Shown piece after piece: positions 9,821-17,483 of a DNA stretch of 64,000 nucleotides. Below the pieces are notes generated by a model. That model did no database searches. It saw only the letters and a list, made by a program, of their open reading frames with translations, and had not been told where the DNA came from. Each line of letters starts with the position of its first letter. Positions within the stretch are counted from its first letter, which is position 1. Source of the DNA: Chitinophaga flava (GTDB lineage Bacteria > Bacteroidota > Bacteroidia > Chitinophagales > Chitinophagaceae); assembly GCF_003308995.1 (NCBI RefSeq), contig NZ_QFFJ01000002.1, positions 1,488,001 to 1,552,000 of the forward strand. Direction: 5' to 3'. The translations under genes and the position numbers were made by a program.

Positions 9821-10645
9821 TTAAACGGTTTGGAAGCAGCGCATACTGATGCTGCCGTTCTGGATTTCTTCGTAAGTGAATGCGATCTGTTCGTTTTTAT
9901 TGACCAGTCCCAGTGTATACAACATCGGGAGATAGTGATCGTTGGTGGGGATAGACAGCTGTGCTGCCTGTCCGAGCGTATGATAATTGATCAGGTCCTG
10001 GAAAGCTCCTTTCGCCAGCTTCTCTTTTACCAGTGCATCAAAGGAAACAGCCCATTCGTATGGTTGGGCATTATCTGTAAAGATGATCTGGCGGAGGTTA
10101 TGAACGATATTGCCGCTGCCCATGATCAGCACGCCTTTACGGCGCAGTGCCTGCAGCTCGGCGGCCAGTTTAAAATGGTATGCGGGTGGTTGGTGATAGT
10201 CGATGCTCAGCTGATACACGGGGATATCCGCCAGCGGGTACATATGTTTTAAAACGGTCCAGGCGCCATGGTCGAGGCCCCACTGCTCGTCTTCCACCAC
10301 CTGGGTGGAGGTGATGAGGTTTTTGGTTTCTCGGGCTACTTCCGGCGCGCCGGGTGCCGGATATTGCACCTGGTACAGCGCTTCGGGGAAGCCGCCGAAA
10401 TCATGGATGGTTTCCGGTTGTGGCGCTACCAGTACGTGCGTGCCTTTGGTAAGCCAGTGGGCAGAGATGACAAGTATAGCCCTGGGCTTGTCTTTCAGGG
10501 TCTGGCCCATGTTGGCCAGTGCTTTGGTAAAGGCATTGTCGCTGATCCCGTTCATGGGGTTGCCGTGTCCGATAAACATAACGGGCATGGCTATATCAGT
10601 GGTTTTCAGGTCACTGGTGATATGATGAAATCCGTGTAAGTCCAT
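9821..10645 (-). CDS. ygiD: 4,5-DOPA-type extradiol ring-cleavage dioxygenase (YgiD family)
   Basis: A 274-residue DODA-family protein of the LigB superfamily. Family-diagnostic stretches are MPVMFIGHGNPMNGI, ILVISAHWLT, the HDFGGFPEALYQVQYPAPG segment, LDHGAWTVL and MGSGNIVHNLR. The conserved His residues in these stretches are the expected metal ligands (Zn or Fe). The family opens catechol-type rings such as L-DOPA, but the physiological substrate in bacteria is usually unknown. A longer frame starts at a TTG (10669); the ATG at 10645 is preferred because it sits 16 bp after the upstream Rrf2 gene and gives a normal length. Rrf2 regulator plus DODA dioxygenase form a two-gene leftward unit, suggesting the regulator controls the enzyme. 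Confidence 0.9.
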   Translation of the reverse strand: MDLHGFHHITSDLKTTDIAMPVMFIGHGNPMNGISDNAFTKALANMGQTLKDKPRAILVISAHWLTKGTHVLVAPQPETIHDFGGFPEALYQVQYPAPGAPEVARETKNLITSTQVVEDEQWGLDHGAWTVLKHMYPLADIPVYQLSIDYHQPPAYHFKLAAELQALRRKGVLIMGSGNIVHNLRQIIFTDNAQPYEWAVSFDALVKEKLAKGAFQDLINYHTLGQAAQLSIPTNDHYLPMLYTLGLVNKNEQIAFTYEEIQNGSISMRCFQTV

Positions 10646-10661
10646 GGTGGTAATATTATGA

Positions 10662-11072
10662 TTATTCAAATCTTCCTGAGAAATCGGCCAGTGTGATGTT
10701 TTCCAGTTTACGTAACAGGGCTCCTTCTATGTCTGCATACAGACTGTTGAGGTGTGCGTTGATCTGTTTACCTACGCTGCAGGCGGGGTTGGGCTGGTTT
10801 CGGCTGTTACCCAGCAGGGAGGCCTGTTGTACGGCATGGTAAATGTCGGACAGCAGGATACTGGCAGCGGGTTTGGCGAGTGTGGCGCCTCCGTTTTTAC
10901 CTTCTTTGCTTTCTATCAGGCCGTGGTTGCGCAGGTTGCTGATCTCTTTTCTGACCAGTACCGGATTGATGTTGATGCTGCCGGCAATGTAGTCGGAAGA
11001 CAATAAAGTCCCGCTCTCCCGCGCCATGAGGGTAAGTATATGTAAGGATATGGGAAACCGGGCATTATTCAT
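10662..11072 (-). CDS. Rrf2-family transcriptional regulator
   Basis: 136 residues, the usual Rrf2 length. The N-terminal winged helix is clear: RFPISLHILTLMARESG, then YIAGSININPVLVRKEISNL (recognition helix) and the wing LIESKEGKNGGATLAKPA. The family's Fe-S clade carries three conserved Cys in the C-terminal half. Here only one Cys is seen (NPACSVGKQI), so a classical Fe-S cluster is unlikely and a thiol or ligand switch as in YwnA/CymR-like members is more plausible. The frame reaches a TTG at 11099, but the ATG at 11072 is preferred because the upstream bases hold an inverted repeat that looks like an operator. It is transcribed together with the YgiD-type dioxygenase gene just downstream. 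Confidence 0.9.
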   Translation of the reverse strand: MNNARFPISLHILTLMARESGTLLSSDYIAGSININPVLVRKEISNLRNHGLIESKEGKNGGATLAKPAASILLSDIYHAVQQASLLGNSRNQPNPACSVGKQINAHLNSLYADIEGALLRKLENITLADFSGRFE

Positions 11073-11073
11073 T

Positions 11074-11094
11074 CTGTAATTTACTTTATTACAG
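11074..11094. promoter_or_regulatory. Inverted repeat upstream of the Rrf2 gene, candidate operator
   Basis: CTGTAAT (11074-11080) and ATTACAG (11088-11094) form a perfect 7-bp inverted repeat with a 7-bp spacer, ending 1 bp from the Rrf2 start codon. The size and position suit autoregulation by a dimeric winged-helix repressor. Binding is inference. Confidence 0.45.
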
Positions 11095-11155
11095 TACAAA
11101 AATACACCAAATCGATGGGAAAGTAAAACTTTATCCTGATGGCAGTGCTTGTCGT

Positions 11156-11590
11156 TTACCGTTGGCTATAGAAATAGACGATACTGGCGATAACAAGCAG
11201 TATGACGATCAGGGTGATTACACAACCATTACGGTTAGGCTTTTTAACGGCATTGGTAAGGCCACGGGCCTGCAGTAGTTCTTCCACGGCGGTTTTAGCC
11301 TGCATCAGGTCGGTGCCGGTGCTGCCGGGAAGTTTGTTCATTTCTGTATGATAATGTTTGATCCCGTGGATTTTCCCGCTGTTCAGGCATAGTTGAATGG
11401 ACCGTTCGTTAATGGCTTTGACGGTGGCGTTGACGTCTTTACCAGATTTGCCGGCAGGGGTATCCTCTGAAATAACCCGTTGGCAGTGATGGCAAATAAC
11501 CATTACATTGAATGGATCTTTCTCGGGAACAGTACGTATCAGTTGTGTGCTACCACAATGGGGGCAGGTAGCTGGTGGAATTAGCGTCAT
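11156..11590 (-). CDS. Zinc-ribbon protein with C-terminal membrane anchor, function unknown
   Basis: 144 residues. The N-terminus has two CxxC pairs (TCPHCGST and ICHHCQRV) that form a treble-clef or zinc-ribbon fold with probable Zn binding. A polar, helical middle section follows, and residues about 121-141 are a single hydrophobic helix (CVITLIVILLVIASIVYFY) at the extreme C-terminus, giving a tail-anchored topology with the ribbon in the cytoplasm. No signal peptide is present. I do not recognise a named family. The gene lies downstream of msrA in the same direction but behind msrA's terminator, so it probably has its own promoter. Confidence 0.7.
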   Translation of the reverse strand: MTLIPPATCPHCGSTQLIRTVPEKDPFNVMVICHHCQRVISEDTPAGKSGKDVNATVKAINERSIQLCLNSGKIHGIKHYHTEMNKLPGSTGTDLMQAKTAVEELLQARGLTNAVKKPNRNGCVITLIVILLVIASIVYFYSQR

Positions 11591-11635
11591 TAATAGTTTT
11601 TAGGACTCTTTAAAATAGGAAAAAATTACGAATTA

Positions 11636-11688
11636 AGGAAAAAGGAGAAGCCCCGGCAGGCCATGAATATATGCCTGACGGGGCTTCT
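11636..11688 (-). terminator. Terminator of msrA
   Basis: AGAAGCCCCG (11646-11655) pairs with CGGGGCTTCT (11679-11688), with an inner CAGGC/GCCTG pairing. On the minus strand the stem is followed by CCTTTTTCC. It lies 24 bp after the msrA stop codon. Confidence 0.8.
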
Positions 11689-11711
11689 TCTGGTTAAAGT
11701 TGTCTTGATTT

Positions 11712-12356
11712 TTATTGTTTTTTCAGATGGTCTTTGAACACCTTTTTGAATTTTTCCAGTTTTGGTTTGATCACAAAGGTGCAGTAGGGCTGCCTTCCAT
11801 TGAGATTGTAATAGTTCTGGTGATAATCTTCCGCCTTATAAAAATTGGTCAGGGGAGCTATTTCGGTTACAACAGGTTTATCGTAGGCGCCGGACTCCTG
11901 TAGTTTCTTCTTATAATATTCCGCTTTTTCCTTCTGCTCCGGGTTATGGTAGAAGATAACGGATCGGTACTGGGTGCCCACATCGTTGCCCTGGCGGTTA
12001 AGCTGGGTTGGGTCGTGGCTTACCCAGAAGGCCTGCAACAGCTCTTCATAGCTGATTTTGGCAGGGTCGTATGTTACCTGGATTACTTCTGCATGGCCGG
12101 TATTACCTTCACACACCTGTTCATAGGTGGGGTTGGCAACATGTCCACCGGCATAGCCGGATTCTACTTTGATCACACCGTCGAGGTATTGAAACTGTGC
12201 TTCCGTGCACCAGAAGCAACCGCCTCCAAAGGTGGCTTTTTCTACATGGGTATTTTTACTTACTTCCATATCTCCGGGAACTTTATCTGTCTTGTTCTGC
12301 GCACAGGCGAACAAGGCCAATGTTACGAAAAAGATGAATATTGAGTACTTTCGCAT
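11712..12356 (-). CDS. msrA: Peptide-methionine (S)-S-oxide reductase MsrA, lipoprotein form
   Basis: 215 residues. The MsrA active site is GGGCFWCTEAQFQ with the catalytic Cys in GCFWC, followed by VESGYAGGHVANPTYEQVC, GHAEVIQVTYDP and the QGNDVGTQYRSVIFYH segment of the family. The N-terminus from the ATG at 12356 is a lipoprotein signal (RKYSIFIFFVTLALFACAQ; lipobox LFAC), so the enzyme should be tethered in the periplasm, where it would reduce methionine-S-sulfoxide in envelope proteins. The open frame runs further upstream to 12407, but those residues would bury the signal peptide. No MsrB is fused or adjacent. Confidence 0.95.
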   Translation of the reverse strand: MRKYSIFIFFVTLALFACAQNKTDKVPGDMEVSKNTHVEKATFGGGCFWCTEAQFQYLDGVIKVESGYAGGHVANPTYEQVCEGNTGHAEVIQVTYDPAKISYEELLQAFWVSHDPTQLNRQGNDVGTQYRSVIFYHNPEQKEKAEYYKKKLQESGAYDKPVVTEIAPLTNFYKAEDYHQNYYNLNGRQPYCTFVIKPKLEKFKKVFKDHLKKQ

Positions 12357-12817
12357 AAAATTAAAGTTTAAAGATACTGCGTTTTTAATATATGTAAAAT
12401 ACAGCACTGTAGCGGCATTTCAGGGTGTTTCGGTACTTTTATAGCTGTAGTGTCAATAATAATTTACGTAAAAAATGATGCAGATAAACAACAAGTTTTT
12501 TAACTTTAACATTCTTTTGTAGCCAGAAGGTACCCATCAGGGCCCTGAAAGCCCTCAAAAAAGTAGTCAGCAGCAGCAGCAACAATATAGAAAAACCGGG
12601 CAACCGGATACTATGGATAGTATAATGACAAAACCGATGAGAAAGAATTAATAACTTTTCCCAGCATCTTCTTCACCAGCAGCTACCAGTGCATAGCGTA
12701 GCAGCATACTTATGTATTATTTATTGGCTCCGGCGTAAGCCGATGGCCGTTTCATTTTAACAGGCAGCTAACTTCTGTTGTTGTAAGTTTGTGCCGTTCA
12801 ATTAAATATATTATCAC
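12357..12817. other. Divergent intergenic region between msrA and the MutS2-like gene
   Basis: These 461 bp hold no convincing gene. They should contain the msrA promoter (minus strand; a near-consensus TATCTTTA lies at 12369-12376) and the promoter of the rightward gene. A low-complexity CAGCAG stretch lies near 12570. Confidence 0.6.
12784..12791 (+). promoter_or_regulatory. Candidate -7 element for the MutS2-like gene
   Basis: TAAGTTTG matches the Bacteroidota -7 consensus TAnnTTTG and lies 26 bp before the TTG start. No good TTTG -33 element is found at the usual spacing, so support is partial. Confidence 0.35.
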
Positions 12818-14938
12818 TTGAAATATTTTCCTGAATCTGCGTTGATGCAGTTGGAATTCGATAAAGTACAGGCATTGCTCCAGTTACATTGTAAAACAGA
12901 ACTGGGCTATCAGAAAGCAGTGAACCTCCGCCTGCACACGCATATAGATTACGTTAAAGCCGCCCTGCAACAGGCTCATGAATTTAAACAGTTGATACTG
13001 ATGCAGGAGTATTTCCCCAACGATCATGTACTGAACCTGCATACTGAACTGCGTATGCTGGAGATCGAGGGCGCCTACCTGACAGGCGAACAGGCGATGA
13101 ACCTGCGCAAACTGGCAGAAAGCATGCATAGCATCTTCCGCTTTTTTGACCACGATCGTCGCATTCAGTACGGCGGCCTGGCCGAGGTAATCAAAGACAC
13201 CTATTACGAGAAAAAGGTCACCGCCATTATTGATGAGGTACTGGACGAAACCGGACAGGTGCGTGACAATGCCTCCCCTGAACTGTCCCGTATCCGGACT
13301 GCCCTGTTCCGTAAGCGGACAGATCTGCGCCGCATATTTGACCGCATCCTGCAGAAACTGCAGAAACTCAACTACCTGGCCGACCAGGAAGAAGCCTTCC
13401 TGAACGGCAGAAGGGTAGTGGCCATCTACGCCGAAAACAAAAGGATGGTAAAAGGTATCATCCACGGTGAGTCTGATACCCGTAAAACAGCCTTCCTCGA
13501 ACCTGAAGAAACGATCGAACTGAATAATGATATCCAGTCGCTCGAAAGGGAAGAAGGACGCGAAGTATACCGTATCCTGAAAGCGATGACTGCCTCCCTG
13601 AGCGCCTATAAAGTGTTGCTCAACGGCTATCATGAGATCCTGGGTACCTACGATTTTATCCGGGCTAAAGCCAAACTGGCGCTGGACATGGATGCCAACT
13701 ATCCATCTGTGGTGCCACAGGCACAACTGCACCTGGTACAGGCATACCATCCGCTGTTATTAATATATAACCGCCAGAATAGTAAGCCTACCATCCCGGT
13801 GAATATCAGCCTGGACAAAGACGCGCATATCCTTGTGATCAGCGGTCCTAACGCCGGTGGTAAAACGGTGACCCTCAAAACAGTAGGACTGATACAGCTG
13901 ATGTTGCAATCCGGACTGCTGGTGCCGGTACATCCGTCTTCCCAGCTGGGTATTTTCAAACAGCTGATGATCCATATCGGTGATACGCAGTCACTGGAAT
14001 TTGAACTGAGTACTTATAGCTCACATCTGAAGAACATGAAATATTTTATGGAGAATGCCAATGGCAGGACTCTGTTCTTCATCGACGAGCTGGGAAGCGG
14101 TTCGGATCCCAATCTGGGTGGCGCCTTTGCCGAGGTGATCATGGAAGAACTGGCCAAAAAACATTCCTTCGGTATTGTGACCACCCACTACCTTAACCTG
14201 AAGGTGATGGCCAACAAGGTAAAAGGAATCATCAACGGTGCTATGGGATTCAACGAAGAAACCCTGATGCCGATGTACAAATTGATGATCGGTAAGCCCG
14301 GTAGTTCCTACACCTTCTCTATTGCTGAGCGTATCGGCCTGAACCCTTCGCTCATCTCCCGCGCCAAAAAGCTGGTAGATGAAGGACACTTTCAGCTCGA
14401 TAAGTTGCTCAATAAAGCAGAACAGGACCTGCAAAAAGTGGAGGCCAAAGAAAAAGATCTGCAAAAGCTGTTGAAGGAAAACGAAAAACTGAAACGTGAG
14501 TACGAAATACTGGCCGATAAAGAGAAAAAACACCAGCAGATCACTTTCATGAAACTGCAGAACCAGATCAAGGAAGCTGACCTGACCTACCTGAAAGACA
14601 TGGAGCGCAAGCTGAAGCAGGTAGTGGTGGAATGGAAACGAGCCAACGACATCAATGAAAAAGAAAAGGTGATGAAACAGGCAGAAATACTGCTGTTCCG
14701 CCGCCGCGAAAAACAGATCAATGAAAAGCACAATAAAAAAGTGCAGGATAAGTTTGAGGAAGTAGGCCGTCAATGTCAGGTGGGTGATCAGGTGAAAATA
14801 CTGACCAATCGCCAGGTAGGCCGCCTGATAGAGATACGTGACAAACGCGGCATTGTACAGCTGGGTAATATTCCGATCAACGTGAAGTTGAGCGACCTGG
14901 TGGTAGTACAAGAGAAGCCGACAGAATCTGTTGACTGA
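12818..14938 (+). CDS. mutS2: MutS2-like DNA mismatch/recombination ATPase lacking the Smr domain
   Basis: 706 residues. The order matches MutS2: N-terminal lever/clamp region, then the ATPase with Walker A GPNAGGKT (about 343-350), Walker B TLFFIDELGSGSDP and the HYLNLKVMA segment, then a long charged coiled coil (about 525-665). The C-terminus ends with a KOW-like stretch (VGDQVKILTNRQVGRLIEI) and has no Smr nuclease domain, making it about 70-80 residues shorter than Bacillus-type MutS2. The start is a TTG: residues PESALMQLEFDKV before the first ATG (12845) are conserved in Bacteroidota homologues as I recall them, so the TTG is preferred. MutS2 proteins act on branched DNA or collided ribosomes; the role here is not resolved. 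The AraC gene follows 22 bp downstream. Confidence 0.88.
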   Translation: MKYFPESALMQLEFDKVQALLQLHCKTELGYQKAVNLRLHTHIDYVKAALQQAHEFKQLILMQEYFPNDHVLNLHTELRMLEIEGAYLTGEQAMNLRKLAESMHSIFRFFDHDRRIQYGGLAEVIKDTYYEKKVTAIIDEVLDETGQVRDNASPELSRIRTALFRKRTDLRRIFDRILQKLQKLNYLADQEEAFLNGRRVVAIYAENKRMVKGIIHGESDTRKTAFLEPEETIELNNDIQSLEREEGREVYRILKAMTASLSAYKVLLNGYHEILGTYDFIRAKAKLALDMDANYPSVVPQAQLHLVQAYHPLLLIYNRQNSKPTIPVNISLDKDAHILVISGPNAGGKTVTLKTVGLIQLMLQSGLLVPVHPSSQLGIFKQLMIHIGDTQSLEFELSTYSSHLKNMKYFMENANGRTLFFIDELGSGSDPNLGGAFAEVIMEELAKKHSFGIVTTHYLNLKVMANKVKGIINGAMGFNEETLMPMYKLMIGKPGSSYTFSIAERIGLNPSLISRAKKLVDEGHFQLDKLLNKAEQDLQKVEAKEKDLQKLLKENEKLKREYEILADKEKKHQQITFMKLQNQIKEADLTYLKDMERKLKQVVVEWKRANDINEKEKVMKQAEILLFRRREKQINEKHNKKVQDKFEEVGRQCQVGDQVKILTNRQVGRLIEIRDKRGIVQLGNIPINVKLSDLVVVQEKPTESVD

Positions 14939-14960
14939 TAACTTCATAAATGTTTAAATC

Positions 14961-15845
14961 ATGGAAGTAACAAAAGCAGGACGCATAGCAGAAATACCAT
15001 TATACCGCCTGGAAGATTGTGTTGCAGGAATGCCTTTTTTCATCGGAGAAATGAAAGGGTATGAGATGGAATGCCGGGAGATGGGGTTACCGCACCGACA
15101 TAATGGTTATAGTATTGATATACTGCTCAAAGGCGCTATCCGGCAGTCTATTGATTTTAAACAATATAAAGTGACTGCGCCCGCTATCATGCTGATGGAG
15201 CCTGACCAGGTCCATCAGCATGATATGGATGCGGACGTAGAGATGATTAATATCTTTTTTTCGCAGGACTTCCTCGTGCCCGAAATGCAGGGCGTAGTGA
15301 GCTGCTGGCGTTGTGTATTTAACTCTGGCCTGGTACCGTTGAATGAAGAGCAGCTGGAAGAACTGATGGGTTATGCCGGCCTGCTGCTCAAAGAATATCA
15401 GGGCGACAAACTACGGAAGGAAGCGGTGATCCGCAATGTGCTCAACGCTTTTGTGATTGCCTGCGGACGTATATCCGAACCTACCACTGTCTGGCTGAAT
15501 GCGGAGAACTCCCAGTATAATATGACACGCCAGTTTAAGGTACTGGTAGATCAGCATTTCCATGAGAAAACGCAGGTGTCAGATTATGCTGAAATGTTAT
15601 TTGTGACACCCGGACATCTGAATGATACCGTGAAAAGTTTGTTGGGCAAAAATGCCAAATATGTGATTGATGAAAAGAGAACGATGGAAGCAAAGCGGCT
15701 ACTGTACTGGGGAGAACACTCTGTCAAACAGATTGCTGCAAGGCTGAATTTTGAAGATGATGCTTATTTTAACCGCTTTTTTAAGAAGCATACCGGACAA
15801 ACACCGGCGGCATTTCAAAAGGCAACCCGTGAAAAGTACAATTAA
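14961..15845 (+). CDS. AraC-family transcriptional regulator
   Basis: 294 residues: an N-terminal cupin-like sensor (HRHNGYSIDILLKGA, MLMEPDQVHQHDMDADVE) and a C-terminal double helix-turn-helix (about 195-290). The second HTH is canonical: SVKQIAARLNFEDDAYFNR, then FFKKHTGQTPAAFQK. AraC proteins of this architecture bind a small ligand and activate nearby genes. It is codirectional with and directly upstream of the RND efflux operon, with a 345-bp gap, so it is a likely regulator of the pump. It also follows the MutS2-like gene by only 22 bp and may be partly cotranscribed with it. Confidence 0.92.
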   Translation: MEVTKAGRIAEIPLYRLEDCVAGMPFFIGEMKGYEMECREMGLPHRHNGYSIDILLKGAIRQSIDFKQYKVTAPAIMLMEPDQVHQHDMDADVEMINIFFSQDFLVPEMQGVVSCWRCVFNSGLVPLNEEQLEELMGYAGLLLKEYQGDKLRKEAVIRNVLNAFVIACGRISEPTTVWLNAENSQYNMTRQFKVLVDQHFHEKTQVSDYAEMLFVTPGHLNDTVKSLLGKNAKYVIDEKRTMEAKRLLYWGEHSVKQIAARLNFEDDAYFNRFFKKHTGQTPAAFQKATREKYN

Positions 15846-16190
15846 ACCCGTAATAATTTAAACCTCCGTTAACATTATTATTATAATTTTGCGTCGTTAT
15901 CAATAAAATGATGTTGCCCGTACATCATTATAAAATTTGAAAACCATGGACTTATTAGCGGAGATTCCGTAATGCCCTTCTTTTAAGTTTTTTTTTACAG
16001 TAGTAACATTTTGTTGCGTGCTTACGTATAACATGCTGTGACGTTATGCGTGGCCCGAAGCCGCGACTTTTACTGCCTGTATTTTCACACCCGTACGCTG
16101 TTTACTAAAACTGCTGCTGTGAAGCAATGTGAGTTGTATTGCCTTCACACCAGGGATGTGATTTATTGTCGTATGATTTAAAAAACAAGT
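15846..16190 (+). other. Leader region of the RND efflux operon
   Basis: These 345 bp hold no gene of normal size. TAATTTTG at 15884-15891 matches the Bacteroidota -7 consensus, without a clear -33. An imperfect inverted repeat lies close to the adaptor gene: TGTGAAGCAAT (16118-16128) against ATTGCCTTCACA (16138-16149), with one bulged base. It could be a regulator site or an mRNA hairpin. An eight-codon ATG frame starts at about 15946. No known riboswitch is recognised. Confidence 0.5.
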
Positions 16191-17372
16191 ATGAAATCAA
16201 AGAGATCCGTTTTTGCAAATTTGCCGGCAGGCTTGCTTTATAGTGTTATCATCCTTTCCGTTATGTCTGGTTGCGGTACATCTTCTGCCAATCAGCATCA
16301 GGAAGGACAGCAAGCCGCCGCTCTGCCCGTGCTGAAGCTGGGAGCAGTGCCTGCCACCACTTTCCGTGAATATAGCGCCACCCTCGAAGGCCGTACCAAT
16401 GTGGAAATACGTCCGCAAGTAGAAGGGGTACTCGATAAGATTTTTGTAGATGAAGGCGCTTACGTAAAAGCCGGCCAGCCACTGTTTAAAATTAACGACC
16501 GCGTGTATACCGAGTTACAGAGCAATGCCAATGCATCCCTGCTGGCTGCTAAAGCTAACCTGGAAAAAGCACAGCTGGAAGTTGACAGACTTACACCACT
16601 GGTAAAAAACAATGTAGTGAGTGATGTGCAACTGAAAACAGCGCAGGCCGCCTATCAGGCTGCGAAAGCTGCTGTAGCACAGGCACAGGCTCAACTGGGA
16701 AGTGCTGGTATCAATGTCGGCTATACGCTGATCTCCGCTCCGGTAAGCGGTTATATCGGCAGGATACCGTATAAAGTAGGTGCACTGGTAGGCAGGGCTG
16801 AACCACAGCCACTGACTGTACTGTCTGATGTAAACCAGATGTACGCTTACTTCTCCATGAGTGAAGCAGACTTCCTGAAATTCAAAAATGAAACAGCAGG
16901 CAGCAGTATCGCTGAAAAAGTAAAACAACTGCCGGCAGTAGAACTGAAACTGGCGGACAACAGCATCTATACTGAAAAAGGAAAGATCGAAACCATGGAA
17001 GGTCAGTTTGACAAAACCATGGGTGCTATCAGCTTCCGGGCTACTTTCCCTAATGCGGCTGGTCTGCTGCGTACAGGCAATACCGGTAAGATCCGCATCC
17101 CTGAACAATTCTCTGATGCCGTAGTGGTTCCGACTGAAGCTACTTACGAGCTGCAGGATAAAGTGATGGTGTTTGTAGTGGCCGACAGCAACAAAGTAGC
17201 CGGTGTTCCTATTACAGTATCCGGTAAAAGCGGTAACTACTACTTTGTGGAGAAAGGTTTGAAAGCCGGTCAGCGGATCGTTTACTCTGGCCTGGACCGT
17301 TTGCAGGATGGCGTTGTGATTGCTCCTCAACAGATGTCACTCGACAGCTTGCTGAAAGTAAGACCGCTCTAA
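16191..17372 (+). CDS. RND efflux periplasmic adaptor (membrane fusion lipoprotein)
   Basis: 393 residues. The signal ends in a lipobox (LSVMSGCGTSS), giving a lipid-anchored periplasmic adaptor of the AcrA/MexA type. The biotinyl-lipoyl half motif EGRTNVEIRPQVEGVLDKIF with VDEGAYVKAGQPLFKI is followed by a coiled-coil hairpin rich in Ala and Gln (about 105-175), the second lipoyl half (YTLISAPVSGYIGRI), a beta barrel and the membrane-proximal domain (VVPTEATYELQDKVMVFVV). It is the first gene of an adaptor-pump-channel operon, 111 bp before the pump. Expected role: linking the HAE-1 pump to the outer-membrane channel for proton-driven drug or metabolite export. Confidence 0.95.
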   Translation: MKSKRSVFANLPAGLLYSVIILSVMSGCGTSSANQHQEGQQAAALPVLKLGAVPATTFREYSATLEGRTNVEIRPQVEGVLDKIFVDEGAYVKAGQPLFKINDRVYTELQSNANASLLAAKANLEKAQLEVDRLTPLVKNNVVSDVQLKTAQAAYQAAKAAVAQAQAQLGSAGINVGYTLISAPVSGYIGRIPYKVGALVGRAEPQPLTVLSDVNQMYAYFSMSEADFLKFKNETAGSSIAEKVKQLPAVELKLADNSIYTEKGKIETMEGQFDKTMGAISFRATFPNAAGLLRTGNTGKIRIPEQFSDAVVVPTEATYELQDKVMVFVVADSNKVAGVPITVSGKSGNYYFVEKGLKAGQRIVYSGLDRLQDGVVIAPQQMSLDSLLKVRPL

Positions 17373-17483
17373 TGTTTCGTGATGCATCCGCAATGCGGGG
17401 TGCCAGCCATTAATGGTGTTGCGCTTTACGGATAATCCTCATTCCATCATCTTTTTGGATGATGCTTAAATACTAATGACATT

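Noticed and set aside
12570..12595. CAG-rich stretch as a microsatellite or regulatory repeat
   Set aside because: It is only a few units long and has no partner structure, so it is probably chance.
12884..13750. A 288-codon minus-strand open frame inside the MutS2-like gene
   Set aside because: It lies fully inside a well-supported gene and shows no domain, signal peptide or plausible start.
14021..14947. A 308-codon open frame antisense to the MutS2-like gene
   Set aside because: It is the reverse shadow of a Lys/Glu-rich coiled coil and reads as Phe/Leu/His-rich nonsense; the sense frame has clear motifs.
17445..17464. CATCATC/GATGATG hairpin between the efflux adaptor and pump genes as a terminator
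   Set aside because: The stem is short and not followed by a U-run, and the genes are an obvious operon.
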